A DNA stretch of 64,000 nucleotides, from positions 3,472,001-3,536,000 of the forward strand of contig CBDDGQ010000006.1 of NCBI GenBank assembly GCA_965227945.1, read 5' to 3'. The notes below the pieces were generated by a model. It saw only the letters and a list, made by a program, of their open reading frames with translations. It had not been told where the DNA came from and did not search any database. Source of the DNA: Azorhizobium sp965227945 (lineage in GTDB: Bacteria; Pseudomonadota; Alphaproteobacteria; Rhizobiales; Xanthobacteraceae). Position numbers and translations under genes: made by a program. Shown here piece after piece: positions 53,151 through 62,296 of this stretch; within the stretch, counting starts at the first letter, position 1, and every line of letters begins with the position of its first letter.

Positions 53151-53843
53151 TCAGACGGTGGCGGCGGAAACCGTCGCCTCGATGTGGTCGACCAGCGCAT
53201 CGGCAAGGCCGAGGCGGCCGGCGAGCAGGTCGAGATAGCCGCGTTCGGCGCGCGACTTCGGCTCGATGGCGAGGCGCGAGGCTGTGTAGAGTTCGACGCG
53301 CTGCTCTTCGGTCGTCGCAGCAGCGATGATCGCGTCGAGATCGACCGGGTTGGCCAGCTCCTCTTCGAGGAACTGCGTGGCATCCGCACCGAGGCCGGAA
53401 ACCTTCAGCTTGTCCATGATGCGGGCGCGCTCGGCCTCGTCGATATGGCCGTCGGCACGCGAGGCGGCGATCATGGCGCGCACGAGGATGAGGGCGAAAT
53501 CCGTGCTGACGGCTTCAGGATGGAAGCCGGAATCGGTCGGCGGCGGCAAGAGCTCTGGCGTTCCGCCCTGCGTCGTCTCGACCGGGTTCTGGCCGGCCTT
53601 GTAGTTCTTGTAGGCCTGGTAGCCGAGGCCGGCGATGGCGGCAAGGCTACCGATCTTCAGCGCGGAGCCGGCCACCTGGCGGCCGGTGCCCGTACCGAGA
53701 AGAACGCCGGCGATGGCGATCGAGGCAAGTGGATTGTCCTTGGCGAGCTGCGTCACCTGGCCCGCGCGGTCGCGCACGGATCCGCCGGCACCAGGCACCT
53801 GCGAACCGAGGAACTGGTCAAGCAACTTCTTGGCGTCAAACAT
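53151..53843 (-). CDS. TerB/DUF533-family protein
   Basis: 230 aa from ATG 53843 (MFDAKKLLDQFLGSQVPGAG). The N-terminal half is Gly-rich with a hydrophobic segment (ASIAIAGVLLGTGTGRQVAGSALKIGSLAAIAGLGYQAYKNY). The C-terminal half is the TerB/tellurite-resistance-like helical domain with the acidic metal-binding motif DGHIDEAERARIMDKL (~125). Possibly attached to the membrane. Tellurite resistance is a family name, not shown here. Confidence 0.82.
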   Translation of the reverse strand: MFDAKKLLDQFLGSQVPGAGGSVRDRAGQVTQLAKDNPLASIAIAGVLLGTGTGRQVAGSALKIGSLAAIAGLGYQAYKNYKAGQNPVETTQGGTPELLPPPTDSGFHPEAVSTDFALILVRAMIAASRADGHIDEAERARIMDKLKVSGLGADATQFLEEELANPVDLDAIIAAATTEEQRVELYTASRLAIEPKSRAERGYLDLLAGRLGLADALVDHIEATVSAATV

Positions 53844-53977
53844 GGGCGGTCTCCGTTTCACTTGTTCTCTTGCATCGCAAGGGCCGACAGCAAGGCAAGA
53901 TAGGAATGCACGCCCTGAATTACAAATGCATAACGGGCGACCAAGGGGCGCCCGTCTGCAAAACCGCTGAACCTGCC

Positions 53978-54616
53978 TCAGCCCTTAAGTGCCGACGCTT
54001 CCGCGGCGAGCTTGGTGATGCCCGCCCAGTCACCCTTGGCGACGAGGTCCTTCGGTGCCACCCAAGAGCCGCCGACGCAGACGACATTCGGCAGCGAGAG
54101 GTAGTCGCGGGCATTCGCGAGCGAAATGCCACCCGTCGGGCAGAACAGCGTGCCGGCGAGCGGTGAGGACAGCGATTTCAGGTAAGCGGCTCCGCCCGCC
54201 TGCTCGGCCGGGAAGAACTTCAGAACCTGGTAGCCCTCTTCGCGAAGACCCATGACCTCGCTGGCCGTAGCGGCACCCGGCAGCAGGGGGATGTCGCTGT
54301 CGGCAGCCGCGTCGATCAGCTCCTGCGTCGTGCCGGGGCTGACGATGAACTGCGAGCCGGCCTCGACCGCCGCCTCGAACTGCGCAGCATTGAGGATCGT
54401 GCCGGCACCGGCAACGGCACCTTCAACCTCGTTGGCGACCGCGCGGATCGCCTCCAGCGCGGCGGGCGTGCGCAGCGTGATTTCGATGGCCTTGAGGCCG
54501 CCCGCCACCAGCGCGCGCGCCAGCGGAACGGCAGTCGAGAGGTCCTCGATGACCAGCACCGGCACCACCGGCTGCAGCTTCAGGACGGAAAGGAGCTTGG
54601 CGTTCTTCTCGCTCAT
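53978..54616 (-). CDS. eda: 2-keto-3-deoxy-6-phosphogluconate aldolase
   Basis: 212 aa. EITLRTPAALEAIRAVA (catalytic Glu, ~45), ATASEVMGLREEGYQVLKFFPAEQAGG (Schiff-base lysine in KFFPAE, ~133) and FCPTGGISLANARDYL (~160) are the complete active-site set. It splits KDPG to pyruvate and glyceraldehyde-3-phosphate, the last step of the Entner-Doudoroff pathway. It stands alone here, without edd or zwf. Confidence 0.95.
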   Translation of the reverse strand: MSEKNAKLLSVLKLQPVVPVLVIEDLSTAVPLARALVAGGLKAIEITLRTPAALEAIRAVANEVEGAVAGAGTILNAAQFEAAVEAGSQFIVSPGTTQELIDAAADSDIPLLPGAATASEVMGLREEGYQVLKFFPAEQAGGAAYLKSLSSPLAGTLFCPTGGISLANARDYLSLPNVVCVGGSWVAPKDLVAKGDWAGITKLAAEASALKG

Positions 54617-54769
54617 GGCACGACCTTTTAAAACGATTGAATTTTGACCCGAATAGCGCGTCTGCGACGTCGTGTCGAGCCTAAAGCATGAAGGCTTCTC
54701 TTGTCATGACAGACTTATCGTGTAGTGTTCCCCTCGCCCAAGCCCATCTCCAACTGCGAAAGCGAGCCT

Positions 54770-55255
54770 ATGGCGAAAGAGATCGAGCGGAAGTTCCTGG
54801 TATCGGGGCAGCGGTGGCGTACCTTCGCAGACGAAGGCATCGCCATACGGCAGGCCTATATTGTCGCCCAGGACGACCGGTCTCTACGGGTCCGCATCTA
54901 CGGCAACGGGCAGTCACGCATTACCCTCAAGGTCGGACACACCGCGCTCGTGCGCGATGAATACGAGTTCGAAGTCGACCGCGACGAGGCTGAGGACATG
55001 CTGCGCCATGCCATCGGCAACGTCATCCAGAAAGTCCGCTACAAGGTGCCCCACGAGGGCCACGTCTGGGAAGTCGATGTCTATGAGGGCGCCCATCGCG
55101 GGCTTGTCATCGCCGAGGTAGAGCTTGCCTCGATCCATGACGATCCGGAGCTGCCCAACTGGGTGGGCCGGGAAGTAACGGGCGAAAGCCAGTATTCCAA
55201 CCAGTCCATGGCGCTCGGCATCAGCGACGGCGCGCGGCTGCATCAGCTCGCCTGA
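54770..55255 (+). CDS. CYTH domain protein (inorganic triphosphatase type)
   Basis: 161 aa from ATG 54770; an upstream frame start is unlikely because MAKEIERKFLV is the family N-terminus with the EIERKF signature. Basic and acidic strands follow (QAYIVAQDDRSLRVRIYGN; ITLKVGH; DEYEFEVDRDEAEDML; VDVYEGAHRGLVIAEVEL), forming the triphosphate tunnel. Likely hydrolysis of inorganic triphosphate in the cytoplasm. Confidence 0.88.
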   Translation: MAKEIERKFLVSGQRWRTFADEGIAIRQAYIVAQDDRSLRVRIYGNGQSRITLKVGHTALVRDEYEFEVDRDEAEDMLRHAIGNVIQKVRYKVPHEGHVWEVDVYEGAHRGLVIAEVELASIHDDPELPNWVGREVTGESQYSNQSMALGISDGARLHQLA

Positions 55256-55304
55256 GCCGCTACGCCGCATTGCCTGAAAAGCGGCGAGGTTGTATGTGGC
55301 GGCC

Positions 55305-56243
55305 ATGACTCACGAGATTTCTTCGCCCGTCCCGGCCAGCGGCTTTCTTGTCGCCGCGCTCTATCATTTCGTCGCGGTTCCGCGCTTTGCCGAACTGCGC
55401 CCCCCCCTGCAGGCGCTTTGCGAGGAAAACGGCGTGCGCGGGACGCTGCTGCTCGCCCATGAGGGCATCAACGGCACGATCGCCGGCCCGGCCGATGGCC
55501 TCCGCCGTGTGCTCGCCTTCCTGCGCAGCCAGCCGGAATTCGCCGCACTGGAACACAAGGAAAGCCACGCGGCCGAGATGCCCTTCCTGCGCATGAAGGT
55601 GCGGCTGAAGAAGGAGATCGTCACGATGGGCGTCGAGGATATCGACCCCACGCGTTCCGTCGGCACCTATGTGGCGCCCGAGGACTGGAATGCGCTGATC
55701 TCCGACCCGGAGACGATCGTCATCGACACGCGCAACGACTACGAGACCGCAATCGGCATGTTCAAGGGCGCCGTGGATCCGAACACCAAGACCTTCCGCG
55801 AGTTTCCGGACTGGGTGCGGGAGAATACCGGCCTGCACAACAAGCCGAAGATCGCCATGTACTGCACCGGCGGCATCCGCTGCGAGAAGGCGACCGCCTT
55901 CATGAAGGAACAGGGGTTCGACGAGGTCTACCATCTGAAAGGTGGCATCCTGAAATATCTCGAGGAAGTGCCCGCAGAAGAAAGTCTCTGGGAGGGTGCG
56001 TGTTTCGTCTTCGACGAGCGCGTCTCCGTATTGCATGGCCTGGAAGAGGGCGAGCACAGGCTCTGCCGCGCTTGCCGTCACCCGCTGACGGCAGAAGAGA
56101 TCACTTCGCCGCTTTACGAGGCCGGCGTCTCCTGTCCGCACTGCCACGCAGCACGCAGCGAGGACGATCGCCTGCGCTTCCGTCAGCGCCAGTTGCAGAT
56201 GGACCTTGCGAAGAAACGCGGCGAACGCCACCTCGGCAAATAA
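55305..56243 (+). CDS. trhO: tRNA uridine(34) hydroxylase TrhO (rhodanese family)
   Basis: 312 aa from ATG 55305; the frame opens at 55290 with a TTG. N-terminal acylphosphatase-like domain (VRGTLLLAHEGINGTIAGPADGL), then the rhodanese domain with the active cysteine in MYCTGGIRCEKATAFM (~181) and HLKGGILKYLEEVP. The C-terminal metal-binding pairs are LCRACRHP and CPHCHA. It hydroxylates U34 of tRNA with oxygen. Its stop abuts the stop of the convergent GGDEF-EAL gene. Confidence 0.94.
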   Translation: MTHEISSPVPASGFLVAALYHFVAVPRFAELRPPLQALCEENGVRGTLLLAHEGINGTIAGPADGLRRVLAFLRSQPEFAALEHKESHAAEMPFLRMKVRLKKEIVTMGVEDIDPTRSVGTYVAPEDWNALISDPETIVIDTRNDYETAIGMFKGAVDPNTKTFREFPDWVRENTGLHNKPKIAMYCTGGIRCEKATAFMKEQGFDEVYHLKGGILKYLEEVPAEESLWEGACFVFDERVSVLHGLEEGEHRLCRACRHPLTAEEITSPLYEAGVSCPHCHAARSEDDRLRFRQRQLQMDLAKKRGERHLGK

Positions 56244-58451
56244 TCAGCCGGCCGCAGCCTCGATATCGGCCGGCGGAGCGAGCAGATCGCTGATCGCCGC
56301 CTCGCTCATTGGCCTGCCGAAGAAATAGCCCTGCAGCTGGTCGCAGCCGCACAGATGGAGGAAGGCGGCCTGTTCCGCCGTCTCCACCCCCTCGGCCGTC
56401 ACCGGCATGTCGAAGGATGTGGCGAGCGCCACCGTCGCCTGCAGCATTGCACCGCCCTTCGGCGACTGCTCGCCGGCAATCGTGAGCGAGCGGTCGATCT
56501 TCATGCGGTCGAAGCCGAAGCGGATGAGATAGCCGATGCTGGAAAAGCCGGCGCCGAAATCATCGAGCGCGATACGCACGCCACCGGCCTTCAGCCGGTC
56601 CATGACGAGTTTCGCCCGGCCCGGGTTCTGGATGAAATAGCCCTCGGTGATTTCCAGCGTCACACGGGACGGCGCAATGCCCGCCTCCGCGATGATGCTC
56701 AGCGCCCGGTCCGGGAAATAGGGATTGCGGAACTGCGCCGGCGACACGTTGATCGAGACGTCCACCTCCGGCCAGTTGCGTGCCGCCTCGCAGGCCCGCT
56801 TCAGGACAAGCGGCCCGAGCGCATCGATGATGCCGGTCGATTCCGCCAAGGGGATGAAGACGTCCGGCGGCACGGGCTTCGTTCCGCCGCGCGACCAGCG
56901 GGCGAGCGCCTCGACGCCGCAGATGGCCCGGCTCCGCGCGGCGACGATCGGCTGGAACACGACGTCGATCTCACCGCGCGCAACGGCGGACCGCAAGGCC
57001 TCCTCCATCTCCCGCCGCTCGTCACGGTCGTCGTCCATCAGCGTTTCATAGTGCATGGCGCGGCCGCGGCCGGCATGCTTGGCGCGGTACATGGCGACAT
57101 CCGCCCGCCGCAGAAGCTCCTCGCCCCCGACGCCGCCCCGGCGCGAGACAGCAAGGCCGATGCTGGCACCGACCACGGCAACGCGCTCGCCGATTGCGAG
57201 AGGTTCGGAGAAGAAATCCAGAATGGACCGGGTGAGGCGCTCAGCCTCCGGCCCATCGGGCCCGTCGATGAAAGCGATGGCGAATTCATCGCCGCCGATG
57301 CGGGCCAGCATGGCCTTGGCCGGAACGAGACGCGAGAGCCCGGCCGAAACCCCGCGGATCAGCCGGTCGCCGACCGCATGGCCATAGAAATCATTGACAT
57401 CCTTGAAACCGTCGAGGTCGAGATAGAGCATCACGACGTCGCCCTCCTCCTCCCTCGCACGGGCATTCAGCTCGTCAAGGCCGAGATAGAGGCCGGTGCG
57501 ATTCCGGAGGCCGCTCAGCCTGTCGGTGAGAGCCTGGGTCCGGGCCGTGTTCTCATCCGCCTTGAGACGGATCGTAAAGGCCGCGCCGGTCAAAACGAGA
57601 AGCACGAAAAAGAAGACGACACCGGCCAGCGCCAGCAGCACCAGGGGACGCACTTGCGCATAGCTCTGGTCACCCGGCGCATCCGGTGTCCAGGAAAGAA
57701 AACCGATGGCCCTGCCGCCCGGATCGTTCAGCGGAACGGCGAGGCCTGCCGGCGGGGCAGCCTCGGTCAGCATCAGGCCCGAGATCAGGAAGTTGTCGGC
57801 GATGCGGGCAATGCGGGCCGGTGTCAGGTGCCGGATGATGAAGAGCGTGCGCAGGGCCTCCGAGGGTGCCTTGACCGCATCGGACATCGGCCGGATCGCG
57901 GAAATGGCGCCGACCGCCGGCCCGTCCGGCGTTTGCAGGAAGGCCCCCAATTCTTCGCCCGGATCGAGCCCGGCCTCAAGGATCTTGCGGTGCATGTCCG
58001 TGAAGGTTGGGCCGCCATAGGCGCGTGCATCGGCCTCGACAGGCGCACCATTGCGATAGGCAAGCATCGTCTTGCCCGCTTCATCGATCAGGAAGACCGT
58101 GTCGAAGAGCGGCCCGCCTTCCGTGGCAACCCCCATATTGGCAACCAGCCACGGCATATCGGGCGTGCCGTAGGTGGCCTGCACCGCGTCGTCCCAGACG
58201 GCATAGTCGCGCACGGTGGTGACCATGGAACTGCGCATGGAGGAGAGCGCGCCAAACACCGTCTGGCGCGTGCGCTCCGCATCGAGCTCGTTCGCCCGGT
58301 TCGCAAGGAAGCCGAGCGCCATCATGACGAGCACGGTCGCAAGGCTGACGACGACGGCAAAGGAGGCCAGCACGCCCAGCACGACTGCAAGCCGTCGGGC
58401 GCCGATCATGCCAGAAAGGTGGCGCGCTAGCCGCAGCATCGTCTTCTCCAA
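56244..58451 (-). CDS. CHASE4-GGDEF-EAL c-di-GMP protein
   Basis: 735 aa. Membrane segment 1 (LAVVLGVLASFAVVVSLATVLVMMALGFLA), periplasmic CHASE4-type sensor (~50-260: DYAVWDDAVQATYG), membrane segment 2 (VLLALAGVVFFFVLLVLTGAAF). Then GGDEF (~315-480, with ARIGGDEFAIAF intact) and EAL (~490-735, with CGVEALARWS, ITEG, DDFGAGFSSIGYL, KIDRS and TAEGVET intact). Both active-site sets are present, so it could make and degrade c-di-GMP in response to a periplasmic signal. Divergent from nothing; it is convergent with trhO. Confidence 0.93.
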   Translation of the reverse strand: MEKTMLRLARHLSGMIGARRLAVVLGVLASFAVVVSLATVLVMMALGFLANRANELDAERTRQTVFGALSSMRSSMVTTVRDYAVWDDAVQATYGTPDMPWLVANMGVATEGGPLFDTVFLIDEAGKTMLAYRNGAPVEADARAYGGPTFTDMHRKILEAGLDPGEELGAFLQTPDGPAVGAISAIRPMSDAVKAPSEALRTLFIIRHLTPARIARIADNFLISGLMLTEAAPPAGLAVPLNDPGGRAIGFLSWTPDAPGDQSYAQVRPLVLLALAGVVFFFVLLVLTGAAFTIRLKADENTARTQALTDRLSGLRNRTGLYLGLDELNARAREEEGDVVMLYLDLDGFKDVNDFYGHAVGDRLIRGVSAGLSRLVPAKAMLARIGGDEFAIAFIDGPDGPEAERLTRSILDFFSEPLAIGERVAVVGASIGLAVSRRGGVGGEELLRRADVAMYRAKHAGRGRAMHYETLMDDDRDERREMEEALRSAVARGEIDVVFQPIVAARSRAICGVEALARWSRGGTKPVPPDVFIPLAESTGIIDALGPLVLKRACEAARNWPEVDVSINVSPAQFRNPYFPDRALSIIAEAGIAPSRVTLEITEGYFIQNPGRAKLVMDRLKAGGVRIALDDFGAGFSSIGYLIRFGFDRMKIDRSLTIAGEQSPKGGAMLQATVALATSFDMPVTAEGVETAEQAAFLHLCGCDQLQGYFFGRPMSEAAISDLLAPPADIEAAAG

Positions 58452-58526
58452 CCAGGCGGAAATGATGCGGCAGAACCGTTATGAATCCTTTACGGCCGGC
58501 ACGACAATACAAGGGAGTGCGGGCCG

Positions 58527-59900
58527 CTAGGCGGCCTGATGATTGCCCTTGGGAAAGGCCCGGGCAAGTTCGGCATACCACTTGCCGCTTTTCTTGACCG
58601 TGCGGACCTGCGTGCCATAGTCGACATGCACGATGCCGAAGCGCATCCGGTACCCTTCGGCCCATTCGAAATTGTCCATGAGGCTCCAGGCAAAATAGCC
58701 GCGCATCGGATAGCCTTCACGGATGAGATCTGCCGTAACGTCGAGATGTTCGGCGATGTAGTCGAGGCGCGGCTGGTCGTCGACCGCACCGTTTTCCACC
58801 TCCATATTGTAGCAGGCGCCGTTTTCCGTGATGTAACAGGCGGGCAGCGCATAATCCGCATTGAGCTTGCGGATGAGATCCCCGAGCGCCGGCGCAAACA
58901 CCTCCCAGCCTATATCCGTCCTGATGTCGGTAACCGGCGGTGCCGGCACGGTCGCGGGGAATTCCGCCCCTTCCGACACATCGTGCGCAACCCGCATCGG
59001 CGTATAATAATTGAGCCCCCACCAGTCGAGCGGCTGGCTGATCGTCTCCATGTCGCCCGGCTCGATCGCCGGCATGCGATCGCCGAGCGCCGAGAGGAAG
59101 CTTTCGGGATATTCACCCTTGAAGACCGGCCCGAAGAAGACGCCGTTGTGAAAATCGAAAGCGCGCGTGGCCGCCGCCAGGTCGGCCTCCCCGGCGCGAC
59201 CGGCATAGATGGAATGCGCATTGAGAACGAGACCGGTGGCAAGCTGCGGGCGCTCGGCGCGGATCGCCGCAACACCGAGGCCATGCGCCAGGTTGGTAAA
59301 GTGCAGGGCGTGCAGCGCGGCGTCCATGTTGCACTCACCCGGTGCGTGAATGCCGTAGAGATGGCTTAGCCAGACGGAACACCAGGGCTCATTGAAGGTC
59401 GCGACCGCATCCAGCCGATCGCCCAGCCGGGCGATCACGGTCTTCGCATAACGCTGGTAGGCATAGGCCGTCTGCCGCGCCGTCCAGCCGCCATCGCCGG
59501 CCAGCATCAACGGCAGGTCCCAGTGATAAAGCGTCGCAAAGGCCTTGATGCCACGTGCCTTCAGGCCATCCACGAGGCGATCGTAGAAATCCAGCCCCTT
59601 CTCGTTCACCGGCCCCGTGCCTTCGGGGATGACGCGCGGCCAGGCGATGGAGAACCGGTAGGCCGACACGCCGAGTGACTGGATGAGATCGAGGTCCTCT
59701 TCCAGCCGGTTGTAGTGATCGCAGGCCACATCGCCATTGTGCCGGCCATAGACACGGCCCGGCATGTTGGCAAACGCATCCCAGATCGAGGGCTTGCGAC
59801 CATCCAGCTTCGTAGCGCCCTCGATCTGGAAGGCGGCCGTCGCCACGCCGAACACGAAGTCGCCGGGAAACCGGCCGGCAAGGATCTTGGGATCGTTCAT
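58527..59900 (-). CDS. GH1 family beta-glucosidase
   Basis: 457 aa from ATG 59900 (MNDPKILAGRFPGDFVFGVATAA); the long upstream frame covers the promoter and operator. The acid/base glutamate is in ATFNEPWCSVWL (~163) and the nucleophile in CYITENGACYN (~353). WSLMDNFEWAEGY at the C-terminus closes the substrate pocket. Probably a cytoplasmic aryl- or cellobiose-type beta-glucosidase. A perfect LacI-type palindrome lies in the promoter. Confidence 0.93.
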   Translation of the reverse strand: MNDPKILAGRFPGDFVFGVATAAFQIEGATKLDGRKPSIWDAFANMPGRVYGRHNGDVACDHYNRLEEDLDLIQSLGVSAYRFSIAWPRVIPEGTGPVNEKGLDFYDRLVDGLKARGIKAFATLYHWDLPLMLAGDGGWTARQTAYAYQRYAKTVIARLGDRLDAVATFNEPWCSVWLSHLYGIHAPGECNMDAALHALHFTNLAHGLGVAAIRAERPQLATGLVLNAHSIYAGRAGEADLAAATRAFDFHNGVFFGPVFKGEYPESFLSALGDRMPAIEPGDMETISQPLDWWGLNYYTPMRVAHDVSEGAEFPATVPAPPVTDIRTDIGWEVFAPALGDLIRKLNADYALPACYITENGACYNMEVENGAVDDQPRLDYIAEHLDVTADLIREGYPMRGYFAWSLMDNFEWAEGYRMRFGIVHVDYGTQVRTVKKSGKWYAELARAFPKGNHQAA

Positions 59901-59938
59901 TGTCGTCTTTCGTGCGCAGCAAGCGCGTATCATTGGAA

Positions 59939-59954
59939 ACTGCAACGTTGCAGT
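59939..59954. promoter_or_regulatory. LacI-family-type operator of the beta-glucosidase
   Basis: ACTGCAACGTTGCAGT is a perfect 16-bp palindrome with the central CG common to LacI-family sites, 39 bp before the beta-glucosidase ATG and in the divergent region before the HD-GYP gene. No lacI gene is in the window. Confidence 0.6.
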
Positions 59955-60108
59955 AAGAGTCTTGGCCGTAAAAATCAATGCCTTTCGCATTCGACCGGGT
60001 TTTGCAACCTGCAGCAAAGGGTCGCGAGAATCGTCAAACAGGGATTGCTTAAACAAAGGTTAGGAATTTGTCCCTTAAACTACCAATAGCTGGGACGGAG
60101 ACACTGGC

Positions 60109-61014
60109 GTGGTACGACGAATTGCGAAGCATCTCGTGCGGAAGGGCATGTTCGTAGAATCGCTGGAATGCCCGAACGCCGAATTCTCAGGGCGTCGCTT
60201 CCTTGTCCAGTCCGACGAAACCGTACGGGCGATCCTCGCGACCTCCGCCGCCTATGCACTGGTCAATCCACAAAAAAGCACGGTGGACATAGACCTCGCC
60301 ACCGGCCCCGCCCCTGCAACGCAAGCCGCCGAAGAGCGCAAGCGCACGCTGGAGACAGTGGCAGAATCGGCCCGATCCCTGCGCACCAGCTTCGACGCAG
60401 CGAGAACCGGCCAGCTGGAAATCGACGCGCTGTCCCCGGTCGCCGACGAGATTTCCGACCGTATCGACGCCGACCCCGATGTTTTCCTGAAGGTCACGCG
60501 CCTGAAGACGAAGGACGAGGGCACCTACGTGCATTCGCTGGCTGTCAGTGCGCTGATGATGCGCCTTGCCCGCCTGCTCGGCCATGACGACAGCGCTGTG
60601 CGCGAGCTCGGCGTTGCAGGCTTGCTGCACGATGTCGGCAAGCTGATGATCCCGAATGCCGTCCTCAACAAGAGCGGCCGGCTGGACAGCGACGAAAAGC
60701 GCCTGGTGCGCGGCCATCCCGAGCTCGGATATCGCCTGCTGAAGGAGCAGGCCAACGTTTCCGATCTGGTGCTCGACATCTGCCGATACCATCACGAAAC
60801 CCTGGATGGCAGCGGCTACCCGCTCGGCCTCAAGGCCGACAAGCTGAGCCAGGAAATCCGGATCGCCACCATCTGCGATGTCTTCGAGGCCCTGACGAGC
60901 ACCCGTCCCTACAAGCGGCCGTGGACCACACGGGACGCCCTAAACTGGATGTTCGACCGAGGCCACCTGTTCGACAAGAAACTGGTGATCCGCCTCGGCA
61001 GCATTTTTGCCTGA
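60109..61014 (+). CDS. HD-GYP domain protein (c-di-GMP phosphodiesterase type)
   Basis: 301 aa from GTG 60109. N-terminal DUF3391-like domain (~1-80), then the HD-GYP domain: HSLAVSALMMRLARLLG (~141), LLHDVGKLMIPNAVLNKSG (~175, HD pair), HPELGYRLLKEQ and YHHETLDGSGYPLGL (~225, HE...GYP). All metal ligands appear present. Hydrolyses c-di-GMP to GMP. Divergent from the beta-glucosidase. Confidence 0.92.
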   Translation: MVRRIAKHLVRKGMFVESLECPNAEFSGRRFLVQSDETVRAILATSAAYALVNPQKSTVDIDLATGPAPATQAAEERKRTLETVAESARSLRTSFDAARTGQLEIDALSPVADEISDRIDADPDVFLKVTRLKTKDEGTYVHSLAVSALMMRLARLLGHDDSAVRELGVAGLLHDVGKLMIPNAVLNKSGRLDSDEKRLVRGHPELGYRLLKEQANVSDLVLDICRYHHETLDGSGYPLGLKADKLSQEIRIATICDVFEALTSTRPYKRPWTTRDALNWMFDRGHLFDKKLVIRLGSIFA

Positions 61015-61063
61015 AAGGTACCCGGCCGCCACCCCTGGAGGCGGCGACCGGCAATCGAAAACC

Positions 61064-62248
61064 TCAGACCTTGACCCAGGCTCCGTTCTTCTTCGACGAC
61101 TGCACACAGGCATCAACGAAAAGCATGCCCTTGAGGCCATCATCTACCGTCGGATAGGTGACGGCGGGATCGACCGGCGCGCCCTTGCGCTTGGCGTGAA
61201 TGGCCCGGGCCGCTTCGGAATAGATATTGGCGAATCCTTCGAGATAACCTTCCGGATGGCCAGCCGGCACACGACTGACGCGGGCGGCCGCGGCGCCGGA
61301 ACCGGCGCCGCCCCGGGTGATCAGGCGTTTCGGCTCGCCAAAGGGCGTGTACCAGAGGTAGTTCGGATCGGCCTGCACCCATTCGAGACCACCCTTGGTG
61401 CCATAGACCCGCACCTTCAGGCCGTTCTCATGGCCCGGGGCCACCTGGCTGCACCAGAGCATACCCTTGGCGGCGACACCGTTCTTTTCCTTGAAGCGCA
61501 TCATCACATGGGCATTGTCGTCGAGACGGCGGCCCGGCACGAAACTGTCGAGATCGGCGGCAAGTTCGGCAAGCTCCAACCCGGAGACGAAGCACCCGAG
61601 ATTATAGGCATGCGTGCCGATATCCCCTGTCGAACCACCGGCACCGGATTTCGACGGATCGGTGCGCCAGGCCGCCTGTTTCTGGCCGCCGCTCTCGATG
61701 TCCTCGGTCAGCCAGTCCTGCGGATATTCCATCTGCACGAGCCGGATCGCGCCGAGATCACCATTGGCCACCATTTCCCGCGCCTGGCGAACCATCGGAT
61801 AGCCGGTGTAGTTGTGCGTCAGCACGAAGAGTGCATCGCTCTCCTCCGTCAGCTTCTTCAGCTTGCGGGCATCCGAGAGGGTGGAAGTCAGCGGCTTGTC
61901 GCAGATGACATGGATGCCCCGCTTCAGAAACTCCCTCGCCGCCTCGTAATGCACATGGTTCGGCGTGACGATCGCCACGGCCTCGATGCCGTTCTTCAGC
62001 TTCGCCTCGCGGATCGCCATTTCCTTGAAGCTGCCATAGCTGCGGGAGGGGTCGAGCCCCAGTTCGCGGGCCGACTGTTCCGCCTTTTCCGGCGAAGACG
62101 ACAGCGCACCGGCGACAAGTTCGTATTGATCATCGAGACGCGCCGCGATGCGGTGCACCGCCCCGATAAACGCGCCCGAACCGCCGCCGACCATGCCGAG
62201 CCGGATGCGGCCCAACCGCGCCTCGCTGGCGCTTCCTTCGATTGCCAT
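61064..62248 (-). CDS. Gfo/Idh/MocA family oxidoreductase
   Basis: 394 aa. N-terminal Rossmann motif MVGGGSGAFIGAVHRIAARL (~19-38), VAIVTPNHVHYEAAREFLKRG, and CDKPLTSTLSDA (the family EKP motif with Asp for Glu). The C-terminal barrel domain follows (MEYPQDWLT; GSTGDIGTHAYNLGCF). NAD(P)-dependent oxidation of a sugar, inositol or related polyol. Downstream of the isomerase gene in the same direction, so part of the sugar operon whose binding-protein gene is further upstream. Confidence 0.9.
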   Translation of the reverse strand: MAIEGSASEARLGRIRLGMVGGGSGAFIGAVHRIAARLDDQYELVAGALSSSPEKAEQSARELGLDPSRSYGSFKEMAIREAKLKNGIEAVAIVTPNHVHYEAAREFLKRGIHVICDKPLTSTLSDARKLKKLTEESDALFVLTHNYTGYPMVRQAREMVANGDLGAIRLVQMEYPQDWLTEDIESGGQKQAAWRTDPSKSGAGGSTGDIGTHAYNLGCFVSGLELAELAADLDSFVPGRRLDDNAHVMMRFKEKNGVAAKGMLWCSQVAPGHENGLKVRVYGTKGGLEWVQADPNYLWYTPFGEPKRLITRGGAGSGAAAARVSRVPAGHPEGYLEGFANIYSEAARAIHAKRKGAPVDPAVTYPTVDDGLKGMLFVDACVQSSKKNGAWVKV

Positions 62249-62296
62249 GAATGTTCCTCCTAAAAGTTCAAGCGCGGAATGAGCCCTTCGCCGGTA

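Noticed and set aside
59901..60056. N-terminal extension of the beta-glucosidase
   Set aside because: GH1 proteins start near MNDPK at 59900; the extension covers the LacI-type operator.
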